A stretch of 38,747 nt of DNA from CAYVUV01 sp964455095 (lineage in GTDB: Bacteria > Desulfobacterota > Binatia > HRBIN30 > CADEER01), in assembly GCA_964455095.1 (NCBI GenBank), contig CAYVUV010000225.1, forward strand, positions 1-38,747, written 5' to 3'. Of this stretch, positions 23,831-30,428 are shown piece by piece. The translations under genes and the position numbers were made by a program. Each line of letters starts with the position of its first letter. Position 1 is the first letter of the stretch. The notes below the pieces were generated by a model, which saw only the letters and a program-made list of their open reading frames with translations, ran no database searches and was not told where the DNA came from.

Positions 23831-23980
23831 ATGCACACCAAGCGTTCACTGACGATTTTCGAGCTGGTTGAAGCAGTACAGGACATCGCGCGGTCAGACG
23901 AGGAAGTGGTCGCTGTGCTCGCGCACATGATGAAGACCGGACGGGTTGTGCGGCCTGAGACCGCCGCCTACGCCGCTTGA
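23831..23980 (+). CDS. Small conserved-looking protein, 49 residues, unknown function
   Basis: A 49-residue protein from ATG at 23831 with a weak GGGGGA ribosome site. It is compact and charged: SLTIFELVEAVQDIARSDEE followed by VVAVLAHMMKTGRVV. It would fold as two helices joined by a polar turn. I recall the plan TxFELV-x-AV-x-(6-8)-EEVVA-x-(7-8)-GRV from small hypothetical proteins of myxobacteria and related groups, but I cannot name a family. The codon use fits a real gene better than the surrounding spacer does. It stands alone between a repeat-free spacer and a repeat-rich spacer. No function can be assigned. Confidence 0.6.
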   Translation: MHTKRSLTIFELVEAVQDIARSDEEVVAVLAHMMKTGRVVRPETAAYAA

Positions 23981-24014
23981 ATCCTGTCGCGCGAGCTCGC
24001 ACAACGTTTCGCCC

Positions 24015-24160
24015 GGGGCGGGCAGGGATCCCCCTCCCTCTTCCCTGCCTGCCCCACCCCCCCATTTGGGACACGGCGCTTCGCGCCCAGAGCACTCCCA
24101 ACCAGCTGCCCACGGGGTGGGCAGGGATCTCCCCTCTATTCCCTGCTCGCCCCACCCCCC
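24015..24160. repeat. Tandem pair of GC-rich hairpin repeats
   Basis: Two similar units of about 47 bases lie 99 bases apart. Unit one has arms 24015-24028 and 24042-24055 (13 of 14 paired); unit two has arms 24114-24127 and 24140-24153 (12 of 14, the mismatches being G-U tolerant in RNA). Each unit shares GGGCAGGGATC on the left and a CCCCACCCCCC tail. A small GGCGC/GCGCC hairpin lies between them. The whole spacer 23981-24312 has no gene I can support besides the promoter-like element at 24199. Confidence 0.7.
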
Positions 24161-24198
24161 TCTTCAGCCCTGGACTCTCGTTTCAACTTCGCCCCGAT

Positions 24199-24227
24199 TT
24201 GACCCTCGTGCGCCTCCTTACTAGGGT
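24199..24227 (+). promoter_or_regulatory. Probable promoter of the OB-fold/thiolase operon
   Basis: TTGACC at 24199-24204, a 17-base spacer, then TAGGGT at 24222-24227. The -10 fits the TAGRRT form known from high-GC bacteria. It precedes the OB-fold start codon by 85 bases. The surrounding 15-base string at 24192-24206 also occurs at 1759-1773. Confidence 0.5.
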
Positions 24228-24312
24228 GCGCGCGGCTCGGCTGTAGGCCGGGTCGCCGCCAATTCGTCGGGCGCAGGTTCGCCCGGTCACCGCACATACG
24301 GAGTCGAAAGCC

Positions 24313-24747
24313 ATGAGCGAGCAAGTCAGGCCGCGGGTGCCGATCAAGCCCGGGTTCTTCACCGTGCCGGACGATCCGGCCGAGGCGCCGAAGTTTCTCG
24401 GCACGCGCTGCGAGAGCTGCGGCGAGCACTTCTATCCGCGCCGGAAAATCTGCGCCAAATGCCTCTCCGAGCAGACAGTCGACGTCGAGATGGCGACGCG
24501 CGGGGTGCTCTACAGCTACACGTTCGTCCACTTCCCGCTGTTCGGCTCGACCAACATGGAGCACATGGGGGGCTACGGCGTGGGCCAGGTCGATCTGCCG
24601 GAGGGGCCGCGCATCCAGGCGCCGTTGGCCGGCAAGCAGGAAGAGTTTCGCGTCGGCCAAACGCTGCAGGGTGAGCTCGACAAGCTGCGCGAGGACGGCG
24701 GACGCGACGTGATGATCGTGCGCTTTCGGCCGGTGGAGGGCCAGTAG
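24313..24747 (+). CDS. Zn-ribbon/OB-fold protein (DUF35), thiolase partner
   Basis: A 144-residue protein from ATG at 24313. It has an N-terminal helix region, a zinc ribbon with C33, C36, C47 and C50 (CESC-x10-CAKC), and an OB-fold with GVLYSYTFVHFPLFGST and GGYGVGQVDLPEGPRI. The end, VMIVRFRPVEGQ, is the usual closing strand. Proteins of this family bind the acyl or CoA end and often form a hetero-complex with SCPx-type thiolases. The thiolase gene starts 2 bases after its stop (TAG-AG-ATG), so the pair is tightly coupled. Compared with the 8852 homologue, its frame is intact and its order relative to the thiolase is reversed. Confidence 0.87.
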   Translation: MSEQVRPRVPIKPGFFTVPDDPAEAPKFLGTRCESCGEHFYPRRKICAKCLSEQTVDVEMATRGVLYSYTFVHFPLFGSTNMEHMGGYGVGQVDLPEGPRIQAPLAGKQEEFRVGQTLQGELDKLREDGGRDVMIVRFRPVEGQ

Positions 24748-24749
24748 AG

Positions 24750-25895
24750 ATGAAGGACGTCGCCGTACTCGGGGTGGGCATGCACCAATTCGGCATGTGG
24801 GCCGACAAGAGCAATGCCGACATGTCGCTGATCGCCGGAATGGAGGCGATGCGCGATGCCAACCTGACCTTCAAGGATATCCAGGCCGCCTACGTCGGTC
24901 ACATCTTCGCCACCCCGATGACCGGCGTGCGCGTCATGAAGGAGTTCGGCCTGACGGGCCTGCCGATCCAGCGCATCGAGAACGCCTCGGCCACCGGCTC
25001 GGCCGCCTTCCGTGAGGCGTGCCTCGCCGTCGCGGCGGGCTATTACGACCTCGTCATGGTGCTCGGTTTCGACAAGATGACCACGATGATCGCCAACAGC
25101 ACGGCCGGCACCGCGCCGGAGAACATGGAGGACTCCATCCTTCCGGCGGGCTTCTTCGCCATGTGGGCGACCCGACGCATGCACGAGCGCGGCACCAAGC
25201 CCGAGCACCTGGCAAAGATCGCGGCGAAGAACTTCAACAACGGCGCCAAGAACCCGATGAGCCAGCGCCAGGCGAAGAGCCCGGTGACGCCACAGAAGGT
25301 GCTCGAATCGCGCATGGTGGCCTGGCCGTTGACCACGATGATGTCGTGTCCGATCGGCGACGGCGCGGCCTGCGCGATCGTCGGGCGCGCCGACATGGCC
25401 AAGAAGTTGCGCCCCGACCGCCCGGTGATTCGCGTCACCGCGTCGGCGCTGCAGAGCGAGCGCTACGCGCGCGGCCACCTCTTCCAGGGCCCGGTCGTCG
25501 GCCCGGCGCAAATGACGGTCGACACCTCGAAGGCGGTCTACGAAGAAGCCGGCGTCGGCCCCAAGGACCTCAACCTGGTCGGCGTCCACGACGCCTTCGT
25601 CATCGAAGAGCTGGAGTACTACGAGCTGCTCGGCCTCTGTCGCGAGGGAGAAGCGGAAGCGTGCATCGAGCGCGGCGACTTCGAGCTCGGCGGGCGCTGC
25701 CCGGTCTCCACCGACGGGGGGCTCATCGCCCGCGGCCATCCCGGCGGCCCGACGGGCCTGGCGCAGATCTGGGAAACCACGCTGCAGCTGCGCGGCGAAG
25801 CCGGCCCACGGCAGGTCGAGAACGCGCGCATCGGCCTCTGCCACATGATGGGTGGCGGCAGCGTGTGCGCGATTCACATTCTGCAGAGGGACTGA
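24750..25895 (+). CDS. Thiolase-family protein (acetyl-CoA acetyltransferase-like) with Ser at the nucleophile position
   Basis: A 381-residue thiolase-fold protein from ATG at 24750. The N-terminus (AVLGVGMHQFG), the DIQAAYVGH segment and VGVHDAF (H280) are typical. GHPGGPTG (H330) and CHMMGGG (C364) supply the second-half catalytic signature. The first-half signature reads ENASATGSAAF, with S80 where classical thiolases have the acyl-accepting Cys (NACASGS). I recall the serine form in related thiolase-like proteins, but it rules out normal thioester chemistry at that place. The protein may therefore catalyse a retro-aldol or a binding function. It is coupled to the OB-fold gene upstream and is convergent with the XRE-cupin regulator, whose stop is 15 bases away. 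The exact substrate is unknown. Confidence 0.85.
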   Translation: MKDVAVLGVGMHQFGMWADKSNADMSLIAGMEAMRDANLTFKDIQAAYVGHIFATPMTGVRVMKEFGLTGLPIQRIENASATGSAAFREACLAVAAGYYDLVMVLGFDKMTTMIANSTAGTAPENMEDSILPAGFFAMWATRRMHERGTKPEHLAKIAAKNFNNGAKNPMSQRQAKSPVTPQKVLESRMVAWPLTTMMSCPIGDGAACAIVGRADMAKKLRPDRPVIRVTASALQSERYARGHLFQGPVVGPAQMTVDTSKAVYEEAGVGPKDLNLVGVHDAFVIEELEYYELLGLCREGEAEACIERGDFELGGRCPVSTDGGLIARGHPGGPTGLAQIWETTLQLRGEAGPRQVENARIGLCHMMGGGSVCAIHILQRD

Positions 25896-25910
25896 GCGCC
25901 GCCCGACTCC

Positions 25911-26510
25911 TCACCGCTCATACGCAAACGCACAGACGACGAACATCTGCGCCTCCCCTGCCCCGCCGTTCTCCCAGGCGTGCGGGATGTCGCCTTTGAA
26001 GTGCAGCACGTCGCCCGAGCGCAACAGGTATTCCTCGCCGCGTACCTCGAAGCGCAGGCGGCCTTTGACGCAGACCACGATCGCTTCGCCGCGGAAGATG
26101 ATCGGCTCCTCCGGCCCGCTCCGCCCTCCCGCGGCGACGGTAAGCAGAAACGCTTCCATCTTCGGATTCACCAGCGGCGCCGCCACATGCTCGATGGCGA
26201 GCAACGCGCCCTTCACCCGCACGAGGCGGCCGGTGCGTCGAGGAACGAAGCGAACGTCGGTCGGTCCGCCGCCGTCTTCGGCGAAGTACGACAGCGAACG
26301 GTGCAGGGCGTCCGCCAGGCGAATGCACACCGCCAGTGATGGAATCAGCTTCGAGTTCTCGATCTTCTGGATCGTGCTCGGCGCCAACCCGGCCTTCTCG
26401 CCCAGCTCGCGCAGCGTCAGCCCGGCCTCCTCGCGCGCGCGGCGGAACCGCTCGGCCGCCTTGCGCACCGACACCAGCACCCGCTGATCCTGCAACACGT
26501 CCTGCGCCAC
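25911..26510 (-). CDS. XRE-family transcriptional regulator with C-terminal cupin domain
   Basis: A 199-residue regulator read from GTG at 26510; no ATG is available nearby and the upstream extension of the frame is antisense to the CoA-transferase. The N-terminal helix-turn-helix (about residues 18-75) shows RRAREEAGLTLRELGEKAGLAP and STIQKIENSKLIPSL, the classic XRE pattern. A cupin follows (about 110-195) with GEAIVVCVKGRLRFEV, LLRSGDVLHFKGDIPH and HAWENGG, so it probably senses a small ligand. It is divergent from the CoA-transferase gene with 84 bases between starts, which makes that gene a likely target. It is convergent with the thiolase gene. Such regulators commonly control catabolic or amine/acid uptake genes. 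Confidence 0.83.
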   Translation of the reverse strand: MAQDVLQDQRVLVSVRKAAERFRRAREEAGLTLRELGEKAGLAPSTIQKIENSKLIPSLAVCIRLADALHRSLSYFAEDGGGPTDVRFVPRRTGRLVRVKGALLAIEHVAAPLVNPKMEAFLLTVAAGGRSGPEEPIIFRGEAIVVCVKGRLRFEVRGEEYLLRSGDVLHFKGDIPHAWENGGAGEAQMFVVCAFAYER

Positions 26511-26594
26511 TGCCGTTTCCGATCCGAAAGCTTGTTTCCGAGCGGGTAGCACGGCCGAATTCGCGCCGTCAAACCGCCCCCCGAGGGTCAGCGA

Positions 26595-27770
26595 ATGTAC
26601 AACCGCGGGCGCGCCGTCTATCATGCGTCGCCGCTCATGCCCCTGCGCCACTTGAAGCTGCTCGACCTCTCCCGCCAGCTCCCCGGGCCGTTCTGCTCCA
26701 CCCTGCTCGCCGACCTGGGGATGGACGTGTTGGTGATCGCAAACCCGACCGACCCGTTCGGCGCCGGCATCCCGTTCCTCGGCCGCAACAAGCGCAGCAT
26801 GACGTTGAACCTCAAGGCACCCGAGGGGCGCGACATCTTCCTCGCGCTCGCGGCCGATGCCGACGTCGTGCTGGAGGGCTTCCGACCCGGCGTCGCCGCC
26901 CGGCTGGGCATCGATTTCGAAACGCTGCGGGCGCGCAATCCGCGGCTGATCTACTGCGCGATCTCGGGCTACGGGCAGGACGGACCGTACCGCGACAAGG
27001 TCGGGCACGACATCAACTACCTCGGCTACGCGGGAGTGCTGAACCACATCGGTGCGGAGGGCGGCCCGCCGGTCATCCCGGGTGTGCAGATCGCCGACAT
27101 CGGCGCCGGCTCACTCATGGCGGCGCTCGGCATCCTCACCGCGGTGATCGCGCGCGGCCAGACCGGGCGCGGCCAGATGGTCGATATCGCCATGCTCGAC
27201 GGCGCGCTGGCGTGGAACGTCTACCACATTCTGATGCGACAGCTCTTCGGCCAGGCCCCCGAACGCGGTGGCGCTCAACTCACCGGGCATCACCCCTGCT
27301 ATGCCGTCTACGAGACCAGCGACGCGCGCCATGTAACGGTCGGAGCATTCGAGCCGCACTTCTGGGCGACGCTGTGCCGTCACTTCGGGCGCGAGGATTT
27401 CATCCCCCTGCAGTGGGACGAGGGCCACGAGCGCGAGGAGATGTTCCGCTTCTTCCGCGCCGCGTTCCGCAGCAAGACGATGGTCGAGTGGATCGCTGAG
27501 CTGGGCGAGCAGGACATCTGCTTCGGCCCGGTGAGCTCGATCGACGAAGCCTTCGCTGATCCGCAGCTGCGCCACCGCGGCATGGTGCTCGAAATGGCGG
27601 GACCGTCGGGGGTCACGCGCGCGCCGGCGAGTCCGATCAAGTTATCGGAGACTCCGCCAGCGTTGCGCACCCCGCCGTCGCAATTCGGCGCGCACACCGA
27701 GCCCGTGCTCGCCTCGCTCGGCTTCGGCAGCGACGAGATCGCTCGGTTGCGCGCGCAGGGTGTGGTGTAG
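26595..27770 (+). CDS. CaiB/BaiF (family III) CoA-transferase
   Basis: A family III CoA-transferase, moving CoA from one acid to another. With ATG at 26595 (GAGGG ribosome site 8 bases upstream) the protein has 391 residues; a start at 26637 also fits, as the conserved part begins with LRHLKLLDLSRQLPGPF. Other marks: NKRSMTLNLKAPEGRD, the catalytic-aspartate zone GVQIADIGAG (D168, matching Asp169 of formyl-CoA transferase), GRGQMVDIAMLDG, and the small C-terminal domain with FGPVSSIDEAFADPQL. Enzymes of this class act on carnitine, bile acid, oxalate or succinyl/methylsuccinyl acids. It is divergent from an XRE-cupin regulator and convergent with the formyl-THF hydrolase-like gene. The substrate is not predictable. 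Confidence 0.88.
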   Translation: MYNRGRAVYHASPLMPLRHLKLLDLSRQLPGPFCSTLLADLGMDVLVIANPTDPFGAGIPFLGRNKRSMTLNLKAPEGRDIFLALAADADVVLEGFRPGVAARLGIDFETLRARNPRLIYCAISGYGQDGPYRDKVGHDINYLGYAGVLNHIGAEGGPPVIPGVQIADIGAGSLMAALGILTAVIARGQTGRGQMVDIAMLDGALAWNVYHILMRQLFGQAPERGGAQLTGHHPCYAVYETSDARHVTVGAFEPHFWATLCRHFGREDFIPLQWDEGHEREEMFRFFRAAFRSKTMVEWIAELGEQDICFGPVSSIDEAFADPQLRHRGMVLEMAGPSGVTRAPASPIKLSETPPALRTPPSQFGAHTEPVLASLGFGSDEIARLRAQGVV

Positions 27771-27779
27771 TCGTGCGGC

Positions 27780-28694
27780 TCAGGCTGCCAGCGATTTCCC
27801 GACGCTGAGCCCGAGCTCCTGCATCACAGCGGCCGCCGCCAGCTTCTTGTCTCCGGCGCGCATGCGCGCGATGCGAACCGCACCGCCCTGCGCGCCGACG
27901 GTCACGCCGGGCTCACCGATCTCGCCAATCTCACCCGGCGCCAGATCGGTTCGCTCGCTGCGGCGCGCCTCGAAGCAGCGCAGCTTGACGTCGCCGCGCA
28001 ACGCATAGGCACCGGGCTGTGGGTCGCAACCGCGGATCAGGTTGTAGACCTCCTGCACCGGGTGGCCCCAGTCGATGCGGGCGTGTTCATCGCGGCACAG
28101 CGGGTCGTACGACGCGAGGCGTTCATCCTGCACAAGGCGAGGCGCGGTGCCGGCCGCGATCAGATCCACAGCTTCGAGCACGACCGTGACGCCAAGCGGG
28201 AAGAGCGTGTTGTAGTAGAGCGAGGCGGCCGTATCGTCGGGACCGATCACCGCCTCCTTCTGCAACAGGATGGGACCGGTATCGATGCCGGGGTCGGTCC
28301 AGAAAACCGTCACGCCGGTGCGCGTCTCGCCCTTGATGATCTGCCAGGGAATCGCGCTGCCGCCCCGATAGCGCGGCAGCAGCGACGGGTGAAAGCACAC
28401 GCTGCCAAGGCGCGGCGCGTCGATCACCGCCGGAGGGGCGATCTGCGTGACATAGGCCAGGACGCCCAGATCGGCGCGCAAGGCGGCGACCTCTTGTTGC
28501 ACTTCCGGCGTCTTCAGTGAGCGGTGCTGGTGCACGGCGATGCCGAGCGCCTGGGCGCGGACCTTCACCGGATCCGGCTTGCCGCCGGTCGCGTCGGGCG
28601 GGCAATACACGGCGGCCACTTCATGCCCGCGACCGCGTATGCCGTCGAGTACTTGCTCCGCGAAGGCGGCCTGGCCGATCAGTACGATACGCAT
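27780..28694 (-). CDS. Stand-alone formyl-transferase-fold protein, 10-formyltetrahydrofolate hydrolase-like
   Basis: A 304-residue protein of the formyltransferase fold, ATG at 28694. The active-site region reads VCFHPSLLPRYRGG with H102, and DPGIDTGPILLQ with D138. The asparagine that transferases place two residues before the histidine is C100 here. Human ALDH1L1, whose N-terminal domain hydrolyses or dehydrogenates 10-formyl-THF, also lacks that asparagine and has the same H-x-D spacing (H106/D142). Further matches are SAIPWQIIKGE, VFWTDPGIDTG, LYYNTLFPLG and VYNLIRGCDPQPGA. So it most resembles that hydrolase domain rather than methionyl-tRNA formyltransferase. It overlaps the N-formylglutamate amidohydrolase stop by 16 bases and is the last gene of that run. 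It probably releases formate or passes a formyl group; not proved. Confidence 0.75.
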   Translation of the reverse strand: MRIVLIGQAAFAEQVLDGIRGRGHEVAAVYCPPDATGGKPDPVKVRAQALGIAVHQHRSLKTPEVQQEVAALRADLGVLAYVTQIAPPAVIDAPRLGSVCFHPSLLPRYRGGSAIPWQIIKGETRTGVTVFWTDPGIDTGPILLQKEAVIGPDDTAASLYYNTLFPLGVTVVLEAVDLIAAGTAPRLVQDERLASYDPLCRDEHARIDWGHPVQEVYNLIRGCDPQPGAYALRGDVKLRCFEARRSERTDLAPGEIGEIGEPGVTVGAQGGAVRIARMRAGDKKLAAAAVMQELGLSVGKSLAA

Positions 28695-29419
28695 GTGTGG
28701 TCCCTTTCGGCCATCAGTGCCCTCACGGCCTCGACCAGTCGGCGCGCCAGCTCGCGGGCACCTTCCTCGCGGCGCAACAGCGCGTTGTTGATCTCGATCT
28801 CGAGGTAGGGGACATCGTGCCGGCGTCCGTGGCGGCGGGCGCTGAAGATCAGGCCGTCGAGTCCCGAATACGGTTCGTTCATACGCACCGCCAGCCCCGC
28901 GCCGGCGATGCGATCGGCCAACGCGGTGGCCATCGGCTCGAAGTCATCGTAGAGCACCCCGATATCGAACGGCCGGTGCGCACCGTTGAGTGCCGGCGTG
29001 AAGGAGTGGACGCTGAGCAGGAACGCTGGTCGCCCGACGGCCAGGGCACCGTCGATGGTCTCGTGGTACGGATCGTAGAATGCCGCCAACCGGTAGGCGC
29101 GTTCGGTCGGCGAGAGATCCGCGTTGCCGGGGATGGATACACCGTGGCTTGCCGCGGGCATCAGATCGGCGGCGTCAACGGGTCGGTTGCAATCGACCAG
29201 CAAGCGCGAGACCGAGCTCAGAACCGCCGGTGCGTCGAGTTGCAGGCTGAGCTCGTCGGTCACCCAGGCGGCGCCGATGTCCCAGCCGATGTGGTCGAAC
29301 ACGTCGTCGGCCGCCAGGCCGAGGTTGGCATACGGCGCCGGGATGGCGGCCGAGGCGTGCTCGCACGTCAGCAGGAGCGGCGCTCGACCCGTCGCGTTGC
29401 GCACGGCCACCGGCACCAT
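28679..29419 (-). CDS. N-formylglutamate amidohydrolase
   Basis: A 246-residue enzyme from ATG at 29419, chosen because an AGGTG ribosome site precedes it and the longer reading would run into the dienelactone-hydrolase gene. The family blocks are visible: LLLTCEHASAAIP, HIGWDIGAAWV, SRLLVDCNRP, the SVHSFTP centre and LEIEINNALLR. It hydrolyses N-formylglutamate to glutamate and formate, the last step of one histidine-degradation route, though some relatives accept other N-formyl compounds. No other histidine-degradation genes are in this window. It sits between the dienelactone hydrolase (5 bases upstream) and the 10-formyl-THF hydrolase-like gene (16-base overlap), so a formyl or formate theme links two of the three genes. 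Confidence 0.88.
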   Translation of the reverse strand: MVPVAVRNATGRAPLLLTCEHASAAIPAPYANLGLAADDVFDHIGWDIGAAWVTDELSLQLDAPAVLSSVSRLLVDCNRPVDAADLMPAASHGVSIPGNADLSPTERAYRLAAFYDPYHETIDGALAVGRPAFLLSVHSFTPALNGAHRPFDIGVLYDDFEPMATALADRIAGAGLAVRMNEPYSGLDGLIFSARRHGRRHDVPYLEIEINNALLRREEGARELARRLVEAVRALMAERDHTCVSY

Positions 29420-29424
29420 GGTCG

Positions 29425-30132
29425 CTACACCTTGAGGTGCGCCGCGAAGAATTTCTTCAGCCGTTCCCATGCGTCCTTGGCGGCATCGGGCCGATACGAT
29501 TCGCGTTCGTTGCAGAAGAAACCGTGCGGTGCACCAGGGTAGACGACGACCTCCGACGGCTTGCCCAACCTGGCGAGCGTGGTCTTGATGCGCTCGACTT
29601 CTTCGTTCGGAATGAACGGGTCCTGATCACCAAAGAAGAACAGTAGCGGGCAACTCGCTTTGTCGGCATCGCCGAGCAACCCGCCGATGCCGCCGCCGTA
29701 GAACGGCGCCGCCGCCGCGAGGCCGCGCACGCGGCAGGCGGACAAAAACGTGATCCTCCCACCCATGCAGAATCCAGTCATGCCGATGCGGTCGGTGCGG
29801 ACGAATTCCTGTCCCTGCAGGTATGCGACCGTCGCCGAGATGTCCTTGACGATGCTGCCGTCGTTGAGACAGGTCATCAGGCGAATGGCTTCCGGAAGGT
29901 TGTCGTAGCCGACCACTGCGTCCTTCTCGCGGTAATAGACATCCGGCGCCAGCGCCACGTATCCCTCGGCCGCAATTCGTTTGGCCACGTCTCGGATGTG
30001 ATCGTTGAGACCGAACGCTTCCATGACGACGATGATCGCCGGGTATTTCCCCGCCGCCGTCGGACGCGCCAGAAAGCCCGGCATCTCGCCATCGGCGGCC
30101 TTCACCTGAACCGTGCTCGTCGTGATCTCCAT
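29425..30132 (-). CDS. Dienelactone hydrolase family protein
   Basis: A 235-residue alpha/beta hydrolase with a strong AGGAGG before ATG 30132. The triad matches dienelactone hydrolase: C122 in GFCMGG, D171 in GDQDPFIP and H203 in PHGFFC. The plan VVMEAFGLNDHIRDVAKRIAAEGY in the N-terminal third and the length are also diagnostic. Known members open dienelactones in chlorocatechol degradation or act on other lactones and esters. No ring-cleavage genes are present, so the substrate is open. It is the first gene of the minus-strand run with the formylglutamate amidohydrolase and the formyl-THF hydrolase-like gene, and it is divergent from the IclR regulator, which may control it. Confidence 0.9.
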   Translation of the reverse strand: MEITTSTVQVKAADGEMPGFLARPTAAGKYPAIIVVMEAFGLNDHIRDVAKRIAAEGYVALAPDVYYREKDAVVGYDNLPEAIRLMTCLNDGSIVKDISATVAYLQGQEFVRTDRIGMTGFCMGGRITFLSACRVRGLAAAAPFYGGGIGGLLGDADKASCPLLFFFGDQDPFIPNEEVERIKTTLARLGKPSEVVVYPGAPHGFFCNERESYRPDAAKDAWERLKKFFAAHLKV

Positions 30133-30305
30133 GCGCAGGCCTCCTCAAGTCAAAATCGGCGACCATCGATAACGGAACAGCTGCGCCGATTGCAAGCTGC
30201 CGGAGGGTGCGTGGAATCGGAACCCTCCGGTTCGTCACCGGTCGTCGCCCAACATACTGATTTTATTGACTAAATTCGCCTCGGAGGACACCCAAACCAG
30301 GTCTT

Positions 30306-30343
30306 AACCTGCGACCGCGCGCCACCGCTGGCTGTCGCAGGTT
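30306..30343. promoter_or_regulatory. Inverted repeat between divergent DLH operon and IclR gene
   Basis: AACCTGCGAC at 30306-30315 pairs perfectly with GTCGCAGGTT at 30334-30343 around 18 bases. It lies between the divergent dienelactone-hydrolase operon and iclR-like gene, near the iclR promoter. It may be an operator for a local regulator, or a hairpin in a leader. No T-run is seen. Confidence 0.45.
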
Positions 30344-30365
30344 TGGCCCAGTTCTCAAAGGCCGG

Positions 30366-30397
30366 TTGACACAGGACGCGCGCCTCATTTAATTAAA
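30366..30397 (+). promoter_or_regulatory. Strong sigma-70-type promoter with AT-rich palindrome, ahead of iclR-like gene
   Basis: TTGACA at 30366-30371, a 16-base spacer and TTTAAT at 30388-30393 (five of six to consensus) form a near-ideal promoter. The -10 is embedded in the perfect palindrome TTTAATTAAA (30388-30397), which could be the operator for autoregulation. AT content here is unusual for this GC-rich window. Confidence 0.7.
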
Positions 30398-30428
30398 ACG
30401 CCTTTTCTCATCGAGTGGAGGATGGCCC

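Noticed and set aside
23760..24155. Minus-strand frame of 131 residues across the repeat spacer
   Set aside because: It consists of translated hairpin repeats (Gly/Arg-rich), opposes the small plus-strand gene, and has no ribosome site or domain.
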